From: Folioceros fuciformis
Lineage: Eukaryota; Anthocerotophyta; Anthocerotopsida; Anthocerotales
Direction of reading: 5' to 3'
Assembly (NCBI GenBank): GCA_049999805.1
Contig: JBNGIO010001309.1
Span: 1-28,100 of the forward strand
Length of the DNA stretch: 28,100 nucleotides
Both the position numbers and the translations under genes were made by a program. Positions 19,445-28,100 of the stretch are shown here, piece by piece (the first letter of the stretch is position 1; each line of letters opens with the position of its first letter). The notes under the pieces are model-generated. The model was given only the letters and a program-made list of their open reading frames with translations, made no database searches and was not told where the DNA came from.

Positions 19445-22400
19445 TCACAGGACAGTACATTTACTAAAGAATGACCTCTTCCATGCAACTTTTGCAGCAG
19501 CTAGGAACGATGCACTACCTTTCGAAACTGGTTCTTCTTTGTCTACCAGTTGCCCTGCTGGATTTGTCTGGGATGTCTCAACGTTGGCAGCTTTCGTTGA
19601 AATCTTTTCCTTCGTCGAGATGCCAGTGTCAGGAGATATTCGCTGCGCAATAATGTTGGATTCTTTTTCCACCTCTGACAGCTCTCCAGGCTTCTTGTCG
19701 AACAGTCCTTTGAACTGTTTGCGGGCTCTCAGTTCACTCTCCTGCACAACGAAAAGAAAACACGTTATTGGTGTGGGAACGTTTTCCGTCCCCATTCTCA
19801 GCCGGAGAGGGAGTGAGAAAGGTGATACCTGCTCTCGCTTCTTCAGCTTTGCGAGTGCCGTTTTCGCGGCTGCTTCCGTGTTCTTGTCAAGTTCTAGCAT
19901 CTAAATCAAGGACATTAGTTATTGCATCACCATCTCCAGTGCTACTACGCGGACAACATCCACAAAACTGGAAGCTAAGGTCGACTCCATACTTTGATGA
20001 AATCAGCTTTTGCCTCTGCAAAATCTCCCGTTGCAGTATATGCGAGACCTCTTCTGTAGTATGCCTTCGCATGTAGAGGGTTTCCATCCACCACCTGTTA
20101 TTTGCAACCTTTCTAAGTCATGGCAATCAGTAGAATGCACAGACAACTGGCACCAACTCAGGAGGTAGACTTTAACTTGCCTTGTTGCACAAGTCAATGC
20201 ATTTTATGTGCTCCTGCAGATTATAAAGGCATGCCGCTACATTGAGCTGTATCGCCGCCTGCTCATAACCAACACCATAGCAGGTCAGGTTACGAAGGCA
20301 CCAGCAGTATTCCAGCCCAAAATGTTCAGTACTTCACCTTTACATCAAGAAGCTCTTTGCTTTCCGCATCATCTTTGGGATGCACATGGTTGAAGTCCCT
20401 GAGCACCTGCGATACAAGGTCGGTGTTACCTTCATGGCTGGCCCTGCAAGCATGAGACGATGGCAGTATCACTGACCTTGTCATACTTTGCCTTCGCTAG
20501 CTCATACTTTCCCTCCTTGAACAGCCGATTGCCCTGTCAACCCATACACTTAAGAAGCCAGATCGACTGCTTCACAGCATGGAGAAGGAGCAGGTCAGCT
20601 CGTTTACCGTCCCCTTGATTTTGTCAGCCTCAGACATAATTTCTCGAAAATTCAATCCTGTCCAATCCTGGCAGCAAAATCATGGTGTCAGCTTAGATGT
20701 CAAAGCACACACCTTGCACTGCTCAGATGCAAGGACACGCAAGCTAGGGTGAATTTCCCACTCACCTTGAGTTTTTCAAACCCCAGCAATTCCACTTCCC
20801 ACTGAATACGAGCACCCTCTGGAACATTGCTGGGCCTGCACTGCACCAGTTGGAAGATAAGTCTACAAGATGACCTAGTCAACTCTAGTGACCAAATGGT
20901 GTTGAGCGAACCTGGGAAATTTGTCGTAAGCATATTGTGGTAGACAGCAGATCACGGATACTTCTTCAGGGAGCATTAGTTTACAAGAAAGTTCCAACCC
21001 TTCAGGCACCTGCTCGCCGTATAACAACAAAAAAATCTGTCAGTGTGGACTCACTGCCCACAAAGGGTTCAAGGAGGCAAGACCCTGAGAGATGGACAAG
21101 CACGGTGTACTTTTCATACACAGTACGCAACAGCTTGTGGAGTGTACTGGGACCAGTGTACACTACCTGTCCTTCCCCCGATGAAAATTCCAGTGGCTGT
21201 CCTTCGTTGTCTACTCGAGTATCGCAAAACACCCTGCCTCCTTCATCTGGAAGCGTACCTTTGTAGTGTATACGCAAAACACTGTCCTCCAACGGACAAT
21301 CCATAGGAAAATCGCCTGCACAAGACACAGCTACTGGAGTCCACCAAGGATGTTCTTGAGCCAAGTGACTTACAACTCGCAAACAGTAAAAAAAATATAC
21401 CTTTCCCATCACGAATTCTTCGCTTGATGACACCACCATTCCCAAGCACATCTCGAACCTGTTCCAAGTGCATAATGTAAAGAACTGAATTGAAAACATA
21501 TATGACACTGCATTGGTCTCTTTTGTTTGCCGGTATGAAAAAGGGGGACTACCTGTATTAGTTGGATCAGCTCCACCTCAAACACCACTTCCTCAGTCTC
21601 TGGTGCCAGCTGTTGAATGCTTGAAGCTGCAGTCACGTATGCTTTCGAGATATATATGATAGCCTTTTCCCCCCTCACCATTGTCCCTATCCCCTTTTCT
21701 AACCCAACTGGAATCTGGTTACAGCGCCGTCCGAGAGTGAAGGTATTGAAGGCAACAAGCACCTCAGCTGGACAGCTTGGGCATTGGCTATTGCAGACAT
21801 TAAACGGAGTGGCGTGACATGTAAATAACCTCGTTTTTGCCGAAGACAAAGTGGAATGGCTGCCCAGAATTGCAACTAAGGAACTTTGTGCCACCATATA
21901 CCCAACCTGTCAACCTAGCCAGCTTGACAGGGACATCAAATCAATGGGAAGCTATTCTGTGGTTCTGCTGCTGCTCGAGTTAAGAATACGCAAACACCAC
22001 GAGGATGCAAACAGACAGTCTTCACAAAAGGCTATCTGCAAAGGGCAAAACAAGGTTATTCATGGAGTGATAAAGCTTAGTTAGTCTCTGCTTACCAAAC
22101 TTTGGCTTCATACGGAGGTCTACCAGTTTCCCAGCTGTTACCTTCAGCCAATACCTGCATTTTATCAAGGCGGGTGAGGTTGCTTGAACTCCTGGTTTCA
22201 GTGAGCATAAAACCAAGATGAGCGGCAGCACCAGAAGACCTGCAGAAGCTATGAGCGACCCATCGTACCTGCTTCGTGACACCAGCATCGTCTGTAACTA
22301 ACTGTGAACACCCAGACGCAACACGGGATGTCATCCAATGCCGGTGCCACATGAGCTCACAACGACAGACTCAAATTGATACACTCTGACACCTCTACGG

Positions 22401-23225
22401 AGAAGCTAAGGCTTACTGCCAGGACAACAAGTACCACCTTCACAGGCATGAAATCCAGCAATTCAACTTCAAACATCAGCAGCTGGTCTTTAGGATAGTC
22501 ATCTCGCGCTTGTATTGGGCAATCTGGGTCGCCATAATGCAGGTCTGAAATCATCTTCAGCTGTAGATAAAGAAGAGGCCTTATCAAACTTATGGTCCAG
22601 TTGCACCTCCAAAGAATCACCGCAACATGTTCCTGCAGTTCATCAGCATTTGGGTGCAGCTCACCATAGCTATTTCACCTTTCAGCATGCTGGGGATAGC
22701 CTCCTCCCAGCCCAAAATCATTTTGCTTTTCCCTAGCACTAGCCTGTGCGGAATGCCCTTACCTGCAACCCAAGCATCGTAAGAAACTAATGTGAGTGGG
22801 ATTCATCACACCGCATACGCAGCTCAGGCCGATGCTTCCAACCTCCATACTCAGCTCGAGTCGACTCCACAATCACGCCCTCAGCTGTCCTGGTTGTGTT
22901 ATGAAAAATCACCTGCAAAGCGCACAGGGTGACCAAAATCTCCACCATCCAAGTCGCCAACAGTAAATCCGCAGAAACAAACAACCGTACTTGGTCGCCA
23001 GACTGAGGAGTCTTTTCTCCTGCTCCTTCTCTTACAACGGCCTTCATCAATCCTCCTGGAGGCACCACCTTCTTCTTCCTGCATACCCAACATGAGATTG
23101 ACGACGAGAGCTCTTCAACATCAGCAATTCACCAAAAGGACAGGCTCAGATGCGAACTTGGGAGCCTCCTTCTTCTTAGCGTGCCTCGGCAGGATCTCCT
23201 CGGCTTCATTGTCTTCGGCTGCCAT
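19445..23225 (-). CDS. PAS1: PASTICCINO1-like multidomain FKBP with TPR, about 20 exons, 625 aa
   Basis: PAS1 is an FKBP/TPR scaffold linked in Arabidopsis to very-long-chain fatty acid elongation at the ER and to cell-division control. Exon 3' ends and starts can be followed from 23225 to 19445. Examples are 22912-22843, 22762-22665, 22560-22438, 21714-21553, 21315-21167, 21009-20912, 20258-20181 and 19741-19445; my 20-exon sum is 1878 bp. Three FKBP-like domains show VVPPGGLMKAVVREGAG ... VIVESTRAEYGG ... LGKSKMILG; GLEKGIGTMVRGEKAIIYIS ... VVFEVELIQLIQV; and GDFPMDCPLEDS ... LPQYAYDKFP ... ARIQWEVELLGFE. The TPR region follows (GNRLFKEGKYELAKAKYDK; AKAYYRRGLAYTATGDFAEA), then RKQFKGLFDKKPGE. 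Length matches Arabidopsis PAS1 (about 635 aa). Two features are odd. The C-terminus ends in KCTVL without the transmembrane anchor I expect for PAS1. One intron (20180 to 20095) starts with GC. The junction of exons 1 and 2 (23133/about 23074) is uncertain. Confidence 0.93.
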
Positions 23226-23975
23226 TCTTCAAAGACAGAGCGAATTGCCCGGGTTCCCCCGTCGAGGTTCAACCCAATTACACTTTCCCCTTCTCAGTCT
23301 GGATCCAACCTTCTCAAAATGCGGCGCAGAACAACGTTCCCTGGTTCTTGTATCCCTGCAAAGAGAGCATCCTTCACATAACAGCCAGCACCCCACCATT
23401 TCCCAGCGGAAATCGACAACGACAGGCAACAGAGATTCCAAGTCTGCCTGCGACACGAATTCGAATCCGAGCCTTGTTTATGAAGTAGAATGTACAGTGA
23501 CGAGTACCTGCCTCTCTTCTCTTCCCGACGGCAGTCCTTACACTTCAGGTAATGACAAAGCGCCGATCTGACCTGAGCTGGTCTGGTGCTTATTTGAGCT
23601 TCGAAGAAGGAGATTCCAATGCTTTGTGATTTTCAATAGAAACTCTCATCGCAGTTCTTTAGTTTTTTCTCAGCTGAAGGCGCAAAGGGTGTGAAGGTGA
23701 TGCACAACAACAGAGTTGGGGGAAGCGTCCGAACACAAACGGCCAATGTAATCTATCAGTCACGGTTGCAGAAAGCAGATGGACTACATGTGCTCTTTTG
23801 AAAAATGGAACGAATTCATCCGCTGGGTCTGCCGCAAGCAAAGGCGAGGCCAACAAGGTTGGTCAAACTAACAAGGTAATCAGGTTAAGGCTGACATCGT
23901 GAGGAGACCCACACGGTTAATGAGGCCAGAGAGTCAGGTACACGGCTAGAACGATTTTTCTACCTACGACACACC
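23226..23975. other. Intergenic region: PAS1 promoter side and 3' flank of PPR gene 2
   Basis: Both neighbouring genes are on the minus strand. The part next to 23226 should contain the PAS1 promoter and 5' UTR, and the part next to 23975 the 3' UTR of PPR gene 2. The plus-strand open frame at 23092-23571 overlaps PAS1 exon 1 in antisense and shows no family features. No other gene is seen. Confidence 0.45.
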
Positions 23976-26753
23976 TCAGTCGCAAGCTTGAGGCTGTCCC
24001 CAACAAAAGTCATCAGACATATCCGCCGAAGGCAGGCGTAGATACGACACCAAGCCATGTTTTTGCATCTCGACAACAAGCTGTTCCAGTCTTGCATGTA
24101 TATCGTCACTCTCGGGATGCCTGGTATCCCCAACGGAAAAATGATGGACAAATCCATCCATGTCTGTCCACCAGCTCTGGCCTGGCTGCTTCCATGCCCC
24201 AATCCGCTTTCTCCTAGCCTGCATCTCCTCTGCCTCCTCCCACATCTGGGCTCCAGTGTATATACTCGACACGAGCACATAGGCTGCAGGATCCTTTTCA
24301 TCTAGTTTCACTGCTTCATTGAAAGCATGGCGTCCCACCTCCACATTGCCCCACGTTCGACATGCACCCAGTAGAGTATGCCAAACTGCAGCATCAGGCC
24401 GCACAGGCATTGTCCTTGCCACCGCCAGTCCTTCATCAAGGTGACCTGCACGACCCAGGAGATCAACAAAGCACGTGTAGTGCTCTGCATTGGGATTGAT
24501 TCCGTAGAGCTTGCTCATGTCCTTAAAGTACTCCCTTCCCCTGTTCACTAATCCTGCGTGGCTGCACACAGTTAATAAGCAGTTGAATGTGACGTCATTG
24601 GGCTGTACGCCATCCTGTTTCATTCTGTCAACCAAGTCAAACACCACTTGGCTATCTCCTTGACGAGTGTATCCTGCGATCAGGGCATTCCAGGCAACCA
24701 CGTCTTTTTCAGGCAATTTATCAAACGCCAGCCGTGCATCAACCATGCTCCCACACTTTGCATACATGTTTATCACACTGATGGCCACAAAAACATCGGT
24801 TTCAAGTCCTTGTTCTTGAATGTCTACATGAAGCTGCCTTCCCAGATGCAAAGCTCCGACGTTTGCGCAGGCCTGAAGAAGGCACAGAAATGTCACAGAA
24901 TTTGGTTCGGAGATGCCTTCTTCTTGCATATTCCTGTAAAGATTAAGGGCTTCCTGGCCCATGCCCTGCTGGGAATATCCTGTGATCAAAGCAGTCCAGG
25001 TAACCACATTTTTTTCGCTAAGTTCATTAAACACCCCCCGAGCATCTTGTAAACTGCCACACTTCACATACATGTTTACCAGGCTGCAGCCTATAACCAC
25101 ATCAGCTTGCAATCCTTGATCTCGAATTTGTGCATGAAGCTGCTTCCCCGTGTTCAAAGCCGCAGCACCCACGGTTGCACATGCCTGCAGAAGGCAAACG
25201 TAGGTCACACTGTTGGGTGGGGCAATGCCCTCCTTTTGCATAGCACTGTAAACACACAGAGCTTCCTGAGCCATACCCTGCTGCGTATACCCTGCTATCA
25301 AGGCGGTCCACGTCACCAAATCTCTCTCCCCAAGGCCGTCAAAGACCTTCTGGGCATCCTGCATGCTGCCACATTTAGCGTACATGTCTACCAAGCTGCA
25401 ACCTAGAAACACATCCGCCTGAAGCCCTTTCTCTCTTAGCTGTGCATGAATTTGCTTCCCCTTCTCCAGAGCCGGCACGCCCAGAGATGCACATGCCTGC
25501 AGGACGCACAGAAATGTCACAGAATCAGGTGCAGTGATGCCCTCTTCTACCATAGCGCTGCGAAGATGAAGGGCTTCCTCACCCATGCCCTGCTGTGAGT
25601 ATCCTGCTATTATGGCATTCCACGTCACCACATCTTTTCTTTGAAGTGCATCAAACACGCTGCGGGCATCCTGTAGGCTGCCACATTTTGCGTACATGTT
25701 GACCAGGCTGCAACCTACAAAAACATCAGCCTGGAGCCCCTGTTTTCCAATCAGAGAATGTATTTCCTTCCCATTCTCCAAAGCCGTCGCACCCAAACTT
25801 GCACATGCTTGCAGGAGGCAGACAAATGTCACACAATCAGGTTCTGTGATGCTTTCTTCTTGCATAGCCCTGTAAAGCCGAAGTGCTTCCAGACCCCTGC
25901 CGTGCTGTGAATATCCTGCAAGCATAGCATTCCACGTCACGACATCTTTGTCAGAAAGTTCGTCAAAGACTCTCTGAGCATCTTCCAAGCTACCACATTT
26001 CGCATACATATCTACCAAGGCATTAGACACAAATAAACCAGGACCAAGCCCACTGTCCACCACATCGGTATGCACCTGCTGCCCAGCCTCTATGTCTGTT
26101 CCCCTTGCACAAGCCTGGAGGGCTGCTACAAACACATGGGCATCTGGCTTCACACTCGACCTGCGCATCTGCTGATAGAGCCGTATTGCTTCCTTCGCTT
26201 GCCCATGTTTAGCATGGGCCGAAATAACACAAGACCATGTGAAAGCATCTGGTTGGGCGACAACATTGAACACATCCATGGCCTCTTGCAACCTGCCGTG
26301 GGAAGCATACATCCGCAGGATGTTGTTCCACAAGAATGTCGCAGGCTCAGATCCCTTCTTGACGATGAGAGCATGGACACGACGACCCAGGACCAGATCC
26401 TTCTTCATCACACATCTTTTAAGGACAGTATAGAGGACAGTTTGCTGTATACCACGGTCAGCCTGCACCAGAACTCCCAGAGCCTCAACAGCCTCCTTCA
26501 CTTGGCCCTGCCCACATAGCCGGCTTACTGTATCCGCCGTTACATACCTACCGTACCCTGTAAGTCCACGAGGGTCGGGACAGTCGCATGTGAGGGCTTG
26601 GCCACCTCTGTGCACATCCAAAACTGTCAGCTGCGCATTCACCCAAGCTGGCTTGTAGGAGTTGTTTAGCCACCCAACATCATGGGGCTCCCTGTGCCCC
26701 AAGACTGGCAAACGGGACCTCCAGAGATATATCTCAGTGATAGCTGTGTCCAT
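23976..26753 (-). CDS. PLS-class PPR protein with E/E+ C-terminus, no DYW (PPR gene 2), 925 aa
   Basis: This intronless 925-codon frame is a clear paralog of PPR gene 1. Both share the VLVQ...VHALIVK start, LRMYASHGRL/LRLYASHGRL and the unusual E2 motif GAWKQPGQSWWTDMDG. Its tandem PLS array carries one more P-L-S triplet than gene 1: five segments of the type DVVTWNAIIAGYSQQGMGEE against four. It probably reads a longer RNA stretch; sequence-specific organelle RNA binding is family knowledge. The tail is longer than in gene 1 and reaches an E+-like piece (VGDTRHPESDDIHARLEQLV) before ending FCWGQPQACD. The DYW deaminase is missing. The N-terminal 70 residues from the Met at 26753 contain acidic residues and several Pro, and are not a typical transit peptide; a later start or alternative 5' exon is possible. 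Targeting is therefore less sure than for gene 1. Confidence 0.92.
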   Translation of the reverse strand: MDTAITEIYLWRSRLPVLGHREPHDVGWLNNSYKPAWVNAQLTVLDVHRGGQALTCDCPDPRGLTGYGRYVTADTVSRLCGQGQVKEAVEALGVLVQADRGIQQTVLYTVLKRCVMKKDLVLGRRVHALIVKKGSEPATFLWNNILRMYASHGRLQEAMDVFNVVAQPDAFTWSCVISAHAKHGQAKEAIRLYQQMRRSSVKPDAHVFVAALQACARGTDIEAGQQVHTDVVDSGLGPGLFVSNALVDMYAKCGSLEDAQRVFDELSDKDVVTWNAMLAGYSQHGRGLEALRLYRAMQEESITEPDCVTFVCLLQACASLGATALENGKEIHSLIGKQGLQADVFVGCSLVNMYAKCGSLQDARSVFDALQRKDVVTWNAIIAGYSQQGMGEEALHLRSAMVEEGITAPDSVTFLCVLQACASLGVPALEKGKQIHAQLREKGLQADVFLGCSLVDMYAKCGSMQDAQKVFDGLGERDLVTWTALIAGYTQQGMAQEALCVYSAMQKEGIAPPNSVTYVCLLQACATVGAAALNTGKQLHAQIRDQGLQADVVIGCSLVNMYVKCGSLQDARGVFNELSEKNVVTWTALITGYSQQGMGQEALNLYRNMQEEGISEPNSVTFLCLLQACANVGALHLGRQLHVDIQEQGLETDVFVAISVINMYAKCGSMVDARLAFDKLPEKDVVAWNALIAGYTRQGDSQVVFDLVDRMKQDGVQPNDVTFNCLLTVCSHAGLVNRGREYFKDMSKLYGINPNAEHYTCFVDLLGRAGHLDEGLAVARTMPVRPDAAVWHTLLGACRTWGNVEVGRHAFNEAVKLDEKDPAAYVLVSSIYTGAQMWEEAEEMQARRKRIGAWKQPGQSWWTDMDGFVHHFSVGDTRHPESDDIHARLEQLVVEMQKHGLVSYLRLPSADMSDDFCWGQPQACD

Positions 26754-26949
26754 CGCTGTAACCTCACTGTTCCCAGCCAGGCATTCTCTTCAACGGGATG
26801 AGTAAACGCAGCTGCCCCTACAGGCTCAGTTGTGAGCCAAAGCTCCACACCTCTCACGCCTCAGTCGACGTAGCTCTCCAATAGGTGACTGGATGGCAAT
26901 TGGGCAAGCTAAAAGAACTCCGCAGTCAGCCTAGTCAGTTCTCAGCTCC

Positions 26950-27300
26950 CAAGGGTTGATGAAACCTCAGCTGATCATAGATACTGACTTCGTCAGGCAG
27001 CATCAGTTTACACGAAACTTCCAGTCCTCCAGACACCTCCTCATCATACAGCGTAGCAAAGGTCTCCCAATGTGGCCTGTCCACCCACGCTGGGTTCAAT
27101 GAGAGGACTCTCTGAGAAATGGGAAGAGACTGTGTACAGTCCGTGGACTGTCCAACACGCTCGCTTTGTCCGTGTTTACCAAACATAGTGTTCGTAAGGA
27201 GCTCTACCCCTTTCCCAGCTGATCCCTCCATCCAATCCACACAACATCAAGGCGGTTCTAAGAACTCGTTGATCTCAGTGAGCATCGGACGAACAATCCG
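26950..27300 (-). pseudogene. Partial, internally deleted copy of PASTICCINO1
   Basis: Plus-strand bases about 26965-27060 align with PAS1 exon 12 around 20950-21010; translated on the minus strand they give GLEVSCKLMLPDEVS against GLELSCKLMLPEEVS in PAS1. Bases about 27075-27145 resemble PAS1 intron 11 (about 21045-21110, from gtggactcactgcccac onward). Bases about 27175-27300 resemble PAS1 exon 7 and intron 6 (about 22090-22210; shared ttcccagctg, tcaaggcgg and tcagtgagcat). Order and orientation match PAS1, but roughly 1 kb (exons 8-11 and flanking introns) is missing. Because introns are kept, this is a DNA-level duplicate rather than a retrocopy. It lacks the FKBP cores, the TPR part and both ends, so it should not encode a PAS1-like protein. 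The 101-codon minus frame through it is chance or residual. Confidence 0.7.
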
Positions 27301-27602
27301 CACAGCTTCCAGCAGATCCCATACAAGGTGAGAGCTCCTCACCCAGCCACCAGACCAACGGCTACACGACATAGCAAAATCCAAACGGCATGGAATCCAA
27401 ATGCATGGCTTCAGATTCAAACTCGAGAACCTGCGTGGATCTCCTTATCTCCATGGTTTGCAGCTGCCATTTTCAACCGACAATAACAGGCCCGACCGAG
27501 CGTCCGAGGAAACGGTCAGGCACACATGTTCGTATCTCTCGTTTGTTTGTCGTCATTAGAAAGTAGCGGATTACGACACGAAGATAGATGCATAGTCTGG
27601 CG

Positions 27603-27662
27603 CTCTTAAGCCATATTGCAAAACGCTGGCCTGACTCTTAAGCATAATGCAAAATGCTGGCC
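27603..27662. repeat. Imperfect tandem duplication of about 30 bp
   Basis: Copies at 27603-27634 and 27635-27662 both begin ctcttaagc and end in a tgcaaaa-cgctggcc-like block. They differ by a few substitutions and small indels. Confidence 0.75.
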
Positions 27663-27700
27663 AGTCTCTGCTCGTCCTTGTAGATGTCCATGCAGCATCT

Positions 27701-27742
27701 GAGCTGGTGCAGGGCATACTTGAGCTGGTGCAGGGCATACTT
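27701..27742. repeat. 21-bp tandem duplication upstream of the SDR gene
   Basis: Two perfect copies of gagctggtgcagggcatact(t) lie at 27701-27721 and 27722-27742, 26 bp before the SDR start codon. They are probably in its 5' UTR. Confidence 0.85.
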
Positions 27743-27768
27743 GAGCTGAGCAGGAAGATTACAGTGCT

Positions 27769-28100
27769 ATGGGGCGCCGTGGCTTGGGGAAGCTGTTTCG
27801 GTCGGCTTCGTGGCTCCAAAGCGGGAGAGGACTGACAGCAGCTGCCGCTGCGCTGAGAGCGGACAGACGCTTCAGCGCAAATTCTGAGTCGGGGAAGGAG
27901 CCTCAGGCCAGGCCCGGGGAGTACCAGGATGGGAGGACAGCCCACACTTTGTTCGAGCCCGGGAAGCTGCTAGGAAAGACGGCGCTCATAACCGGGGCCG
28001 GGAGCGGAATCGGGCGGCAGTCAGCGTTGCTGTTTGCCCATGAGGGAGCTTCAGTGGTGGTCTCGGACGTGAACATCGCGGCTGCAGCTAGGACTGTGGA
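27769..28100 (+). CDS. Short-chain dehydrogenase/reductase, mitochondrial, 5' part only
   Basis: The frame opens at ATG 27769 and is still open at the window edge (110 codons seen). Residues 1-45 form a typical mitochondrial presequence: [20 protein letters not shown], Ala-rich in the middle, Arg-rich, no acidic residue until the Asp of [11 protein letters not shown] cleavage site near RRFS is plausible. The Rossmann start is clear: [20 protein letters not shown] with the TGxxxGxG dinucleotide-binding motif, then [11 protein letters not shown]. The Asp at the end of the second strand (VSDVN) favours NAD(H) over NADP(H). The wording of the core resembles the classical plant SDR110C-type group (xanthoxin dehydrogenase and related enzymes), but the catalytic Ser-Tyr-Lys lies outside the window and the substrate is unknown. 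Confidence 0.88.
   Translation, partial: MGRRGLGKLFRSASWLQSGRGLTAAAAALRADRRFSANSESGKEPQARPGEYQDGRTAHTLFEPGKLLGKTALITGAGSGIGRQSALLFAHEGASVVVSDVNIAAAARTV

Noticed and set aside
23092-23571. 159-codon plus-strand open frame near the PAS1 start
   Set aside because: It overlaps PAS1 exon 1 in antisense, and its residues show no conserved motif.
1-28100. CRISPR arrays, phage or bacterial defence systems
   Set aside because: The window is eukaryotic with spliced genes. The tandem repeats seen lack the regular repeat-spacer structure of CRISPR arrays.

Overview
The window looks like a gene-dense piece of a land-plant nuclear genome. The evidence is: many-exon genes with short introns (mostly about 60-220 bp, GT-AG with one likely GC-AG), two long PLS-class pentatricopeptide repeat (PPR) genes of the organelle RNA-editing type, and close matches to plant nuclear families (PASTICCINO1, mitochondrial CPN10, a half-size ABCB transporter, plant-type PQBP1). 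Compact introns and this style of PPR fit a non-seed plant (bryophyte or lycophyte) better than a flowering plant. I cannot name the species. Exon models were made by hand from splice-site phase and family conservation. For the six multi-exon genes given as complete, the final phases close at a stop codon.

Layout: 1-2700 has no recognisable gene; it holds microsatellites, a 60-bp minisatellite, several small tandem duplications and an AT-rich patch with hairpins. 2725-5420 (-) is a SUGP1-like splicing factor, divergent from a mitochondrial-type CPN10 at 6031-6569 (+). 7430-9757 (-) is an intronless PLS/E PPR gene. 10193-11104 (-) is a decayed F-box-type gene. 11721-13277 (-) is an 8-exon coiled-coil protein resembling the Cor1/SYCP3 layout. 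14210-17331 (-) is a half-size ABCB/TAP-like transporter, divergent from a PQBP1-like WW protein at 17835-19348 (+). That gene converges with PASTICCINO1-like 19445-23225 (-), with 96 bp between the two stop codons. 23976-26753 (-) is a second PPR gene, paralogous to the first. 26950-27300 is a deleted partial copy of PASTICCINO1 that retains intron sequence. 27769-28100 (+) is the 5' end of a probable mitochondrial short-chain dehydrogenase/reductase.

There is no sign of an operon or single pathway. Two products are spliceosome-associated (SUGP1-like, PQBP1-like), three or four are probably organellar (CPN10, SDR, two PPRs), and two act in membranes or in protein folding and lipid metabolism (ABCB, PAS1). 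The points most worth following are a possible C-terminal CaaX box on PAS1, the intron-bearing PAS1 fragment beside the second PPR gene, the paired PPR paralogs without a DYW domain, the Cor1-like coiled-coil gene, and a four-cysteine motif in the PQBP1 homolog.
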